DNA of 6,103 bases from Desulfobacterales bacterium. Its GTDB lineage: Bacteria; Desulfobacterota; DSM-4660; Desulfatiglandales; JALVZP01. The DNA is taken from NCBI GenBank assembly GCA_027064285.1, contig JAMOPX010000211.1, positions 1 to 6,103 on the forward strand. The letters are read 5' to 3'. The notes beneath the pieces are model-generated. The model was given only the letters and a program-made list of their open reading frames with translations. It was not told the DNA's origin and searched no databases. The position numbers and the translations under genes were made by a program. Positions 1-5,985 of the stretch are shown one piece after another; within the stretch, counting starts at the first letter, position 1, and each line of letters begins with the position of its first letter.

Positions 1-71
1 AACTTACAAAATAGCTTCGGTCTCCCATATATTGAATGCAGAATTCACAGCAAGATTTGAACACTGGACAA

Positions 72-488
72 TCATCTGTAGACACAATTTTCTTGACAAG
101 CGCCTCTTTTACCGATTCTATAAATTAAGAAGTCTCTATCTATAGTAACTATTTCATCGAGCTTAAGTTTCTCTGCCACATAAACTAAACAGGCATCAGC
201 AAAATCCATAGGCACATCTCTATAGGTATCCATTAACTGTTTTATTCTCTTTATATCATCATTTCCGATAGGGAAAATCTCAACTCCACCTCTATATACC
301 CACTCTAAAAAATCAAGCTGAGCTTGTTTGTTAAAGTCTAATAAATACAAAACTTCTGTTATAGAAGCTAAAGTGGTAACTAAAACACACGGATTACCTT
401 TTAAGAATTCAACTATTTCTTTGTGATAAGTATCGGAGGCATCAAATAGAGCTATTAATGGACCAGAATCAATTAGAATTTTTTTCAA
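72..488 (-). CDS. vapC: VapC-family PIN-domain toxin (putative ribonuclease)
   Basis: This 138-residue protein has the length and motif order of a single PIN domain, the metal-dependent endoribonuclease of VapBC toxin-antitoxin systems. The expected acidic residues are visible: D7 in LIDSGPLIAL, E45 in ITEVLYLL, D95 and D98 in MDFADACLV, and D117/D119 in VTIDRDF. The quartet looks complete, so the toxin is probably active. The start is TTG at 486-488. GGAG lies 7 nt upstream, and the frame begins with the usual MKKILIDSG, so TTG is preferred over any later ATG. The gene overlaps the end of the antitoxin gene by 20 nt, which implies translational coupling. Known family members cut tRNA or rRNA; the substrate here cannot be read from sequence. 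A non-toxin PIN nuclease is the alternative, but the antitoxin partner argues against it. Confidence 0.9.
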   Translation of the reverse strand: MKKILIDSGPLIALFDASDTYHKEIVEFLKGNPCVLVTTLASITEVLYLLDFNKQAQLDFLEWVYRGGVEIFPIGNDDIKRIKQLMDTYRDVPMDFADACLVYVAEKLKLDEIVTIDRDFLIYRIGKRGACQENCVYR

Positions 489-729
489 ACTTTTTCTCCA
501 AAAGTTTTTGTTTTAGAATTTTTTTCTTATCTACAGAGAGATTTCCTTTTCCACTTGAATACTTCCCAAATAGATCTCTTCCAAGTTCCCAAGCAGAAGA
601 CCCTTTATCAAGTTTTTTTAAGTAATCCTCTATACTTCGTCTTATCAGCTCCGATTTGGTTATTTTGAACCTCTTTGCAGTAACTTCTAATACTTTTTCA
701 AGCTCAGGTTTAAGCCTTACACTTATCAT
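469..729 (-). CDS. Ribbon-helix-helix (CopG/MetJ-like) antitoxin of the VapC toxin
   Basis: This 86-residue protein pairs an N-terminal ribbon-helix-helix DNA-binding domain with a toxin-binding tail. Residues 1-41 hold the beta strand MISVRLKP, then two helices with the ITKSELIRRSIEDYLKKL pattern typical of CopG-like regulators. Residues 45-60 (SAWELGRDLFGKY) match a conserved tail seen in antitoxins encoded just before PIN toxins. The remainder is lysine-rich and probably disordered until bound. The start is ATG at 727-729 with GAGG 7 nt upstream. It is the first gene of the pair, as usual for vapBC. As in the family, it should bind its own promoter as a dimer or toxin complex; the palindrome at 763-782, 33 nt before the start codon, is the obvious candidate site. 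Confidence 0.88.
   Translation of the reverse strand: MISVRLKPELEKVLEVTAKRFKITKSELIRRSIEDYLKKLDKGSSAWELGRDLFGKYSSGKGNLSVDKKKILKQKLLEKKFEKNSN
486..499 (-). promoter_or_regulatory. Ribosome binding site and TTG start of the PIN toxin
   Basis: On the minus strand GGAG (499-496) is followed by a 7-nt spacer, AAAAAGT, and then TTG (488-486). The site lies inside the coding end of the antitoxin gene. A weak start codon overlapping the antitoxin gene would keep toxin output below antitoxin output, which is inference from how such pairs usually work. Confidence 0.7.
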
Positions 730-762
730 ATTATTGCCTCACAATTATTCTTACTTTGATCT

Positions 763-782
763 GTATTACATTAGTGTAATAC
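763..782. promoter_or_regulatory. Perfect palindrome, probable antitoxin operator
   Basis: GTATTACATTAGTGTAATAC has two perfectly complementary 8-bp arms (GTATTACA and TGTAATAC) around a 4-bp centre. It sits upstream of the antitoxin start, where autoregulatory operators of ribbon-helix-helix antitoxins are found. No clear -35/-10 pair could be fixed on the minus strand, so the promoter itself is not called, but a -10 element would probably overlap this AT-rich site. Confidence 0.65.
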
Positions 783-843
783 TAAACCAGAAGAAAATCA
801 CGCACATTTTCAATCCATAAGCAATTTTCGGGGGAAACGAATC

Positions 844-868
844 ACTTTTATGCGTTTACGTAAGGTCA
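844..868 (+). repeat. Degenerate solo copy of the mobile-element terminal repeat
   Basis: The stretch ACGTAAGGTCA (858-868), preceded by ACTTTT (844-849), resembles the right terminal repeat AAACTTTTGCGTAAGGTCAG found at 5521-5540, with about 7 extra bases between the two blocks. It lies between the end of the kinase gene and the toxin-antitoxin promoter. No matching opposite end was seen in positions 1-840. It may be a decayed end of a related element, but an 11-bp core match could be chance. Confidence 0.35.
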
Positions 869-888
869 AATTATAAATTTCTAACTAC

Positions 889-3093
889 TTATGAGACTCT
901 TCTTACAGGAAGCTCTATCACAAAACATGTTCCTTTTGGCTTATTATCATAAACCCTTATAAATCCATCGTGGTCAGAGATAATAGTGTTAACTATAGTA
1001 AGGCCAAGACCTGTGCCATGCTTTTTTGTTGAAAAATAAGGCTCAAAAAGTCTTGCCTTGTGTTCAGGAGGAATCCCGGGGCCAGTGTCTGCTATCTCCA
1101 ATTTTACTATGTGTAGTTCCTTTTCATACCTAAGGCTTATTCTTATTTCTCCTTTTTCATTCATTGCTTCTGCTGCATTTTCCAAGATGTTCAGTATTGC
1201 TCTTTTTATCTGTGCTTTATCTAAGTTGAGCACAGGTATATCCCCATTTCTATTAAACACAAATCTTATTCCTTTATGTGCTTCCTTAAAGAGGGCAAGG
1301 GTTTCTTCTGTAATCTCCTCTATCTTAGAAGGAGAAGGATTGCAGGCCGGCATTTTGGCAAATTTGTGAAACTCATTCACAAGTGCCTTTAGCTCTTCCA
1401 CCTGGGTGATAATCATATCTGTACACTCTTCTAAAAGAACCTTTTCTTTCTGCTCTAATATTTGTGCAAGTCTTCTTTTAAGCCTCTGAGCAGAGAGCTG
1501 AATAGGAGTAAGAGGATTTTTTACTTCATGTGCGATCCTCCTGGCAACTTCCCTCCAGACAGCCATTCTTTGGGCCTTTTCTATCTCTGTCAGATCTTCA
1601 AAGACACAGACCATTCCCATGTTGTTTCCCTCCTCATCCCTGAGCAGATTAAGAGAAAATAAAAGGCTTAAGCTTTTTTCTCCAACAGAAACACTCGTCT
1701 GTCTTTTTGCACTGCCTTTTAGAACAAGGTTTTTATCTGATAAGACCTGAGTTATAATCCTAGAGCAATCAGGTGGGAGGACTTCTACAAAGTATTTGCT
1801 AAGTGCCTCAGTTCCTTTGAGATCAAACATATTTTCAGCAGACTTATTTATTGTCTGGATTCTTCCTTCAGGATCCAAGGAAATCACCCCTGCTGCCACA
1901 TTTTCCAGCACTATTTCCATATACTTGTTTGCTTCCTCTAACCTTTCCTTGCTCTGTTTTAGATCTGAAGTCATCTTGTTAAAAGAATTGACCAAATATC
2001 CGATCTCATCTTTTGCATCCATATCTATGAAAAAGTCATAGTCTCCTGCTGCTATACGGTTTGTGGCTTCCACAAGTTCTTTTATAGGAACAGTAATCTC
2101 CTTGGATAGATAAAATCCAAACCACATAGAGGAGAATATAATGAGAAGAGTAACAATAGATATGGTAATCATGTTGCTCAGTTTAATGGGCTGTTTCATC
2201 ATCTTCAATTGCTTGTATTCCTGTACCCCTTTTGCAATAGTGTTCAGCTTGTTGGTAAGTTCTTTTGGTATAAACCTTATAAGAGAGAGAATCCCCACAC
2301 ACCTATCAGGTCTTACTCTGGAAAATATAGGGATAAATCCAAAGACCATATCTCCGCGAGAAAATAAGTGCGTAATGTATATGGGCTTTTTTTTGCTTAA
2401 CACCTTTTTCATTATGTCTTTGTTCTTAACAATGGCCTTATTTACTGCGTCAGGATTAAATCCTTCTTTATATGAAAATCCAATTATAGAGAGATTCTTA
2501 TAAAAGACCTGAATGCCTGAAAGATTATGCTCTAATCTCTTTTCAGTAAGCATTTTGTGAAGTTTGGTCCTGTTAAACCTGAGCAAATACCCTTTTTTTG
2601 TTATGGTTTTGCTGATCCTATCTCCTACATATATAAGCTGTTCAGTAATTTGCTTGTAGTATTGTCTGCCTATCTCTAAAGAATTTTTCAATGATCTGTC
2701 TATTTGAAGATTAAACCAGAACTCAATAGAAGAGGATATAAACTTTACTGAAATAAAAAAGAGTATAATGGTGGGTATAAGGGATAAGGTCATAAAGGCT
2801 AATACGAGTTTTGTCCGGAGTTTTGATCCTAAGACATTTTTTCTTCTCTCAAAGAAAAGCTTTACCAAGTTTCTTACTGTCAAGTATAAAAGCAGAAGAA
2901 GAAGTATAATATTGAGGTTGATAAGAGCGAACAAGAGAATATTGGTGGAAAGTGGGAAGTTTAAACTCCATCCCAAAAGCCTCAGGCCAATGTTGGTGAG
3001 TATTATGACAAGAAGACAAAGCAGTATTATTATGTATCTTTCTCTTCTGCGTCTTTTTAGATCCTTTTTTTTTAGCTCTAAGTACTCTGCCAT
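889..3093 (-). CDS. NtrY-like membrane sensor histidine kinase
   Basis: This 734-residue protein has the full NtrY layout. Membrane segments lie at about 20-41, 50-73, 96-118 and 305-330, with a sensor region of about 185 residues between the third and fourth. A HAMP linker follows (about 331-380), then PAS (about 390-505), HisKA and HATPase domains. The phosphorylated histidine is H522 in RRIAHEVKNPLTPIQLSAQR. The ATP-binding motifs are N635-N639 (NILENAAEAM), DTGPGIP at 669-675, LFEPYFST at 682-689 and GTGLGL at 693-698, so the kinase looks intact. It would sense a signal at the membrane and phosphorylate a response regulator. In NtrY/NtrX systems this controls nitrogen or redox responses; the ligand here is unknown. 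The ATG lies 2 nt after the stop of the DUF4390 gene and has no strong ribosome site, which points to translational coupling. No response regulator gene follows it. Confidence 0.93.
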   Translation of the reverse strand: MAEYLELKKKDLKRRRRERYIIILLCLLVIILTNIGLRLLGWSLNFPLSTNILLFALINLNIILLLLLLYLTVRNLVKLFFERRKNVLGSKLRTKLVLAFMTLSLIPTIILFFISVKFISSSIEFWFNLQIDRSLKNSLEIGRQYYKQITEQLIYVGDRISKTITKKGYLLRFNRTKLHKMLTEKRLEHNLSGIQVFYKNLSIIGFSYKEGFNPDAVNKAIVKNKDIMKKVLSKKKPIYITHLFSRGDMVFGFIPIFSRVRPDRCVGILSLIRFIPKELTNKLNTIAKGVQEYKQLKMMKQPIKLSNMITISIVTLLIIFSSMWFGFYLSKEITVPIKELVEATNRIAAGDYDFFIDMDAKDEIGYLVNSFNKMTSDLKQSKERLEEANKYMEIVLENVAAGVISLDPEGRIQTINKSAENMFDLKGTEALSKYFVEVLPPDCSRIITQVLSDKNLVLKGSAKRQTSVSVGEKSLSLLFSLNLLRDEEGNNMGMVCVFEDLTEIEKAQRMAVWREVARRIAHEVKNPLTPIQLSAQRLKRRLAQILEQKEKVLLEECTDMIITQVEELKALVNEFHKFAKMPACNPSPSKIEEITEETLALFKEAHKGIRFVFNRNGDIPVLNLDKAQIKRAILNILENAAEAMNEKGEIRISLRYEKELHIVKLEIADTGPGIPPEHKARLFEPYFSTKKHGTGLGLTIVNTIISDHDGFIRVYDNKPKGTCFVIELPVRRVS

Positions 3094-3095
3094 TA

Positions 3096-3659
3096 CTACT
3101 TATATTTGAAGTTTATCTTATACCAGTCTGTTTCAAAATTCCACAGAGACAGAAAGAAGAGCACATAGTGTAAGTGGAAGGGAAGTCTTATCTTGTCCAG
3201 CTCTGCTTTTATCCTAATTTGATATTCTTTTCCCTTTTTTAGTCTTTTTGTTTCAATGAGTTTGAGATCAGTTATACATGAAAGAATCTTTTTGGCCTCT
3301 TCCAAGTTTCTCAATACAAGCTTTTTGCTTTTTCTCTCAGAAAGATTTAGATTATATACTTTCTTTATACTATTATAGTGGATACTATGCACAACCTTTA
3401 GATCAGCCAGTTTTTTATCCTTCCAGCACCTCTTTACTTCATATACTCTGATTATAAAGACAAATCTCGTGTTTACTCCATTATTTATTGCCTGAATCAT
3501 CTTCTTTGTAAAACAATCTGTAACCTTAAAAGAAATAAATAATGCATTTTTATCTATCTTAGTATTTATGTCCTTTATAAACGCCTTTTTTGCGTAACAG
3601 GGAACAGAAAGACATGCAAAAAGCAAGATAATAAGGACACATAGTTTTACATATTTCAT
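3096..3659 (-). CDS. DUF4390-family exported protein
   Basis: This 187-residue protein resembles DUF4390, a family of unknown function often encoded directly before NtrY-type kinases. The N-terminus is a signal peptide: MKYVKLC, a hydrophobic stretch, then a likely cleavage after CYA at residues 21-23. A lipobox-like LFAC at 13-16 makes a lipoprotein possible. The mature part is rich in beta-strand-like segments. Its C-terminal WNFETDWY resembles the end of the family. The start at 3657-3659 was chosen because the signal peptide begins there; a longer frame to 3806 overlaps the upstream gene and adds no plausible sequence. The ribosome site is weak, and a small inverted repeat (TTGGA/TCCAA, 3661-3677) lies just before the start. 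Pairing with the kinase suggests a periplasmic role linked to its signalling, which is inference. Confidence 0.8.
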   Translation of the reverse strand: MKYVKLCVLIILLFACLSVPCYAKKAFIKDINTKIDKNALFISFKVTDCFTKKMIQAINNGVNTRFVFIIRVYEVKRCWKDKKLADLKVVHSIHYNSIKKVYNLNLSERKSKKLVLRNLEEAKKILSCITDLKLIETKRLKKGKEYQIRIKAELDKIRLPFHLHYVLFFLSLWNFETDWYKINFKYK

Positions 3660-3696
3660 GTTGGAATTTTTATCCAATAGACAAGTAAATTTCAAG

Positions 3697-5097
3697 TTAT
3701 GTTGGTTTCTTAAAAAGCTTACTGTGGGAATAAGAAAGCGCTGAAGTGATGAATGAGTCTGCCCACCTGCTATTTCCCAATGCGTGAATATGAGTATAAG
3801 TAGCAAGGGTATTTTTCTTTACCGCTCCATCCTGTTTTTCATAGATCCCTTTTCCCCTGAGCATCTTAAAAGCAAACCTTATTTCTCCTTTTTCCAGTAT
3901 ATTAGCTTTTGAATAATGAAACTCATGTCCTTTTATCCTTTTTCTCTGTTCAAAAAAGGGATTTGTTCCACAGACCTCCAGTACCGTATATCCATGTCCT
4001 TGAGGTTTTTTTTTCAGAAAAAAATTTATTGGAAAAAATCCAACCATTGGATATTCTCTATGTTCAAGCACAAGTGATTCTCCAAGATACATAAGTCCAC
4101 CACACTCCGCATATACAGGAATTCCTGCCTCCATTATTTCTTTCAATCTCTTCCTGAACACCACATTATTAGCAAGAGCCTCTGCCTGGGTCTCAGGAAA
4201 TCCTCCTCCTATGTATATTGCGTCCAGATCCGGTATTTCCCTATCCTCCAGTGCATTCAATCTTATGAGCCTTGCTCCTCTCTGTTTAAGAGCATCTAAG
4301 TTTTCTGGATAATAGAACCAAAAGGCCTTATCCAAAAAGTAGCCTATTTTTACCTCTCCTTTGCTATCTTCTTTTTTCTTTATGTAAGTCCCATTCAGAT
4401 AGGGTGTCTGTTTCGCAATCTTTATTATTGTATTTATATCCAGATAGTTTGCTACTATATCTTTTGCCCATTGCACCACCTTTTCTGCTTCTTCTCTCTC
4501 CTGATGAGGCACAAGTCCCATATGCCTTTCCCTTAAGAGATTTTTTCTCAACTTTGGAATAGCACCTACTACTGGTATTCCACAGTAATGCTTTATGCAA
4601 TCTTTAACAAGATCTTCCTGTCTTTTTCCTGCAACCCTGTTTAATATAACCCCTTTTATCTGTACATTTCTATCAAATACCTGACAGCCTTTTAAGATAG
4701 CAGATATAGTTCTTGTACTCATGGACACATCAAGAATAAGCAGAACAGGTGAACTTAACATCTTTGCCAGCTCTGCTGTGCTATATCTTCCCTCCAGATC
4801 CATACCATCATAGATTCCTCTGTTGCCTTCTACTATAGCTATATCTTTGTCAACAGAGTTAAGCAAAAAGGAGGCCATAAGTTTCTCTTTTGGAATCAAA
4901 AACGGGTCCAAGTTAAAACATTTCTCTTTTGCCGCAAAGGAAAGCCATCCAGGATCAATAAAGTCAGGGCCTTTTTTAAAGATCGCTACTCTATATCCTT
5001 TTTCTTTTAGAAGACCACAGAGTCCTAAGGAAATTAAAGTCTTTCCTGAACCACCTCTTAAAGCAGCAATTACCAATCTCGGGCAATAAAATAACAT
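3697..5097 (-). CDS. CbiA/CfbB/DsrN-family a,c-diamide synthase (glutamine-dependent amidase)
   Basis: This 466-residue protein has the length and two-domain build of cobyrinate a,c-diamide synthase. It couples ATP and glutamine to amidation of the a and c acetate side chains of a tetrapyrrole. The N-terminal ATPase part has a modified P-loop (GGSGKT, 15-20), KKGPDFIDPGWLS (41-53), NLDPFL (62-67) and VEGNRGIYDGMD (89-100). The C-terminal triad-type glutaminase part has the nucleophile C332 in YAECGGLMYLGE, GHEFHYS at 390-396, and H436/H438 in LATYTHIHALG. The start ATG has AAGGA 7 nt upstream. No other cobalamin gene lies nearby. The GWLS...NLDPFL form, where CbiA usually has DPGFHS...NLD, recalls siroheme amidase (DsrN) or Ni-sirohydrochlorin amidase (CfbB). 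The substrate could be cobyrinate, hydrogenobyrinate or a sirohydrochlorin; the family call is firm, the substrate is not. Confidence 0.9.
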   Translation of the reverse strand: MLFYCPRLVIAALRGGSGKTLISLGLCGLLKEKGYRVAIFKKGPDFIDPGWLSFAAKEKCFNLDPFLIPKEKLMASFLLNSVDKDIAIVEGNRGIYDGMDLEGRYSTAELAKMLSSPVLLILDVSMSTRTISAILKGCQVFDRNVQIKGVILNRVAGKRQEDLVKDCIKHYCGIPVVGAIPKLRKNLLRERHMGLVPHQEREEAEKVVQWAKDIVANYLDINTIIKIAKQTPYLNGTYIKKKEDSKGEVKIGYFLDKAFWFYYPENLDALKQRGARLIRLNALEDREIPDLDAIYIGGGFPETQAEALANNVVFRKRLKEIMEAGIPVYAECGGLMYLGESLVLEHREYPMVGFFPINFFLKKKPQGHGYTVLEVCGTNPFFEQRKRIKGHEFHYSKANILEKGEIRFAFKMLRGKGIYEKQDGAVKKNTLATYTHIHALGNSRWADSFITSALSYSHSKLFKKPT

Positions 5098-5142
5098 ATC
5101 TCTTTCCTTATAAATTCCCTTATAGTTATCCGCCTAATTGCA

Positions 5143-5171
5143 GATATATAATAATAACTGACCTTACGCAA
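5143..5171 (-). promoter_or_regulatory. Possible promoter for the amidase operon spanning the mobile-element end
   Basis: On the minus strand TTGCGT (5171-5166), inside the terminal repeat, is followed after 17 bp by TATATC (5148-5143). The spacing is ideal but both hexamers match consensus only moderately. If used, the inserted element would supply the -35 box of the amidase operon. Confidence 0.25.
5151..5157. repeat. Left target-site duplication
   Basis: ATAATAA directly abuts the left terminal repeat and is matched exactly by 5541-5547 on the other side. Because the flank is an ATA/ATAA run, the true duplication could be shorter (4 bp) than the 7-bp maximum. Confidence 0.7.
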
Positions 5172-5177
5172 AAGTTT
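5158..5177 (+). repeat. Left terminal inverted repeat of the palindromic element
   Basis: CTGACCTTACGCAAAAGTTT is the exact reverse complement of 5521-5540. The match stops at 5178, where C opposes the expected T, giving a sharp 20-bp boundary. Confidence 0.9.
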
Positions 5178-5520
5178 CTGTCTTATCTGTATGCAGTATA
5201 GGGGTAAGACCGGAAGTGGATATAGGGGCAAGGGGTTTTTCGGATGCGACTGTCGAAAGGGCGCTGTCTCTTCGTGGCTTATCTGTGGGGGAAACCGCAG
5301 CCTGTCACTCAAGTCTCTCCAAAACAAGCATAGTCCTTTATCAGACATCCAAGCCCATTGGTAAGCATATTTGATTAACAGCTGAGTGACGGGAATGCGG
5401 AGGGGGCAGATATCCCCCGCAGATAAGTCACTGAAGAGACCAGCCCGAGAGACTCGGAGCAGACGAAAAACCCTTTTGCCCCAATACTGCATTTGCTGTT
5501 ATTCTCTCCTCATGAGATAA

Positions 5521-5540
5521 AAACTTTTGCGTAAGGTCAG
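5521..5540 (-). repeat. Right terminal inverted repeat of the palindromic element
   Basis: AAACTTTTGCGTAAGGTCAG is the exact reverse complement of the left repeat at 5158-5177. A degraded form of the same sequence is seen at 844-868. Confidence 0.9.
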
Positions 5541-5547
5541 ATAATAA
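5541..5547. repeat. Right target-site duplication
   Basis: ATAATAA abuts the right terminal repeat and equals the 7 bases just before the left one (5151-5157), consistent with a single insertion event. Confidence 0.7.
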
Positions 5548-5575
5548 ATTGTTTTCCTTTTATATTTCACAATCT

Positions 5576-5616
5576 TATAGTATTCCGCAAAGTTTGATAT
5601 TTTGCAGAATACTATA
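5576..5616. repeat. Hairpin with 17-bp arms
   Basis: The arm TATAGTATTCCGCAAAG (5576-5592) is complementary to TTTTGCAGAATACTATA (5600-5616) except for one internal mismatch and the innermost pair, with a 7-base loop, TTTGATA. There is no T-run after either arm, so it is not a standard intrinsic terminator. It could be a protein-binding palindrome, an end structure of a mobile element, or an RNA hairpin. Confidence 0.6.
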
Positions 5617-5776
5617 GAAGAATATCAGATTCATGATATATCATCAATTTATCTTTTGCCTCATCAGCAATTCTTGGTGAATTTAGAGAGGTAATATTTA
5701 CAGGGCAATAGGAGAGAAGTGATAATAATTTTTCGTATTTTTCGTAAAGTATTGGGGAAAAAATTGTAAAATAGTA
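5612..5776 (-). pseudogene. Open frame without a start, possible PIN-like gene remnant
   Basis: A minus-strand frame is open for 55 codons between stops at 5777-5779 and 5612-5614. No ATG occurs before residue 44, so if real it is a broken gene. The reading includes ILYEKYEKLLSLLSYCP, then a segment with PRIADEAKDKLM and YHESDILL. That order loosely recalls the later half of some PIN-domain proteins, and reading through the TAG continues with YSAKYQ, as such a domain might. The resemblance is weak, and AT-rich DNA easily yields K/E/L/Y-rich frames. The upstream part would have been cut off where the transposase-bearing element begins, at about 5755-5765. Function is not assigned. Confidence 0.25.
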
Positions 5777-5806
5777 TTATGGATATCATATAATCAAAGC
5801 TATAAT
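5764..5806 (+). promoter_or_regulatory. Putative promoter region of the broken transposase gene
   Basis: Two perfect TATAAT hexamers occur at 5789-5794 and 5801-5806, 28-45 bases before the transposase start. The best -35 for the first is TTGTAA at 5764-5769, but the 19-bp spacer is long. The positions fit an insertion-sequence promoter; which box is used is unclear. Confidence 0.35.
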
Positions 5807-5833
5807 AGAAAAACCAAAAGGAAGGATTATAGT

Positions 5834-5980
5834 ATGCACATAAAGAAACATTTAAGTTTTAGAGCCTTAAGGGAGGAGTTATCGAAGCAGTTATTAGAGA
5901 TGGGAGATAAGATGGATCAAAGTAAGATCAAATATAGTATACATGACTGTTTTAGAGTGCTTTTGCCATGATGTTTTTTC
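5834..5980 (+). pseudogene. 5' fragment of a DDE transposase gene, frameshifted and truncated
   Basis: ATG at 5834 has AAGGAAGG 8 nt upstream and encodes MHIKKHLSFRALREELSKQL, continuing to KIKYSIHDCF. This resembles the N-terminus of IS4-superfamily-like transposases, which in this region run HD...SAFAMMFFQDPS. After HDCF (ending at 5953) the frame shifts and stops with TGA at 5969-5971. Reading one frame over from 5956 restores SAFAMMFF, so about one base is missing near 5954 (TTTAGAGT where TTTATGAGT would keep the frame). The similarity then ends at about 5980, where the next element starts. Only about 49 of several hundred expected codons remain, so the gene is dead. The exact IS family is uncertain. 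Confidence 0.65.
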
Positions 5981-5985
5981 GAGAG

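Larger units (their letters stand above)
5158..5540. mobile_element. 383-bp palindromic MITE-like element
   Basis: The element is bounded by perfect 20-bp inverted repeats (CTGACCTTACGCAAAAGTTT at the left, its exact complement at the right) and by 7-bp direct repeats ATAATAA, the signature of a transposase-mobilised insertion. It encodes no credible protein, so it would need a transposase acting in trans. The interior is visibly GC-richer than the flanks. The two halves are long imperfect inverted repeats: 5192-5242 pairs with 5464-5491 (24 extra bases on the left), 5266-5291 pairs with 5414-5440 (two mismatches and one gap), and 5304-5311 pairs with 5383-5390. Local hairpins also occur at 5283-5300 (CTGTGG/CCGCAG) and 5405-5418 (GGGGG/CCCCC). 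It therefore folds as one long hairpin around an unpaired centre of roughly 70 bases. The mobilising IS family was not identified. Confidence 0.85.

Noticed and set aside
1..145. Plus-strand frames open at the left edge (one ends at 60, another at about 145)
   Set aside because: They are too short, the longer one overlaps the PIN toxin gene, and no family resemblance was seen.
815..845. Intrinsic terminator after the kinase gene
   Set aside because: Only a short TTTC/GAAA pairing around a C-run is visible, with no following T-run.
1058..3109. Several plus-strand open frames of 66-120 codons opposite the kinase gene
   Set aside because: They are shadows of the kinase coding sequence. The minus-strand frame has complete, ordered kinase motifs.
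3660..3806. N-terminal extension of the DUF4390 frame
   Set aside because: It overlaps the end of the amidase gene, and the signal peptide clearly begins at the internal ATG (3657-3659).
4364..4600. A 78-codon minus-strand frame inside the amidase gene
   Set aside because: It lies in another frame of a gene with intact family motifs and has no recognisable features.
5070..5492. A 140-codon minus-strand open frame across the 383-bp element and the amidase start
   Set aside because: It lies mostly inside the palindromic element, overlaps the well-supported amidase start in another frame, and its translation shows no domain pattern.
5300..5500. Cobalamin riboswitch upstream of the amidase gene
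   Set aside because: The conserved cobalamin-riboswitch core segments were not found on either strand. The structure here is explained by the arms of the mobile element.
5158..5540. CRISPR array or tandem repeat
   Set aside because: The repeats are inverted arms with only one imperfect direct duplication; there is no regular repeat-spacer pattern.
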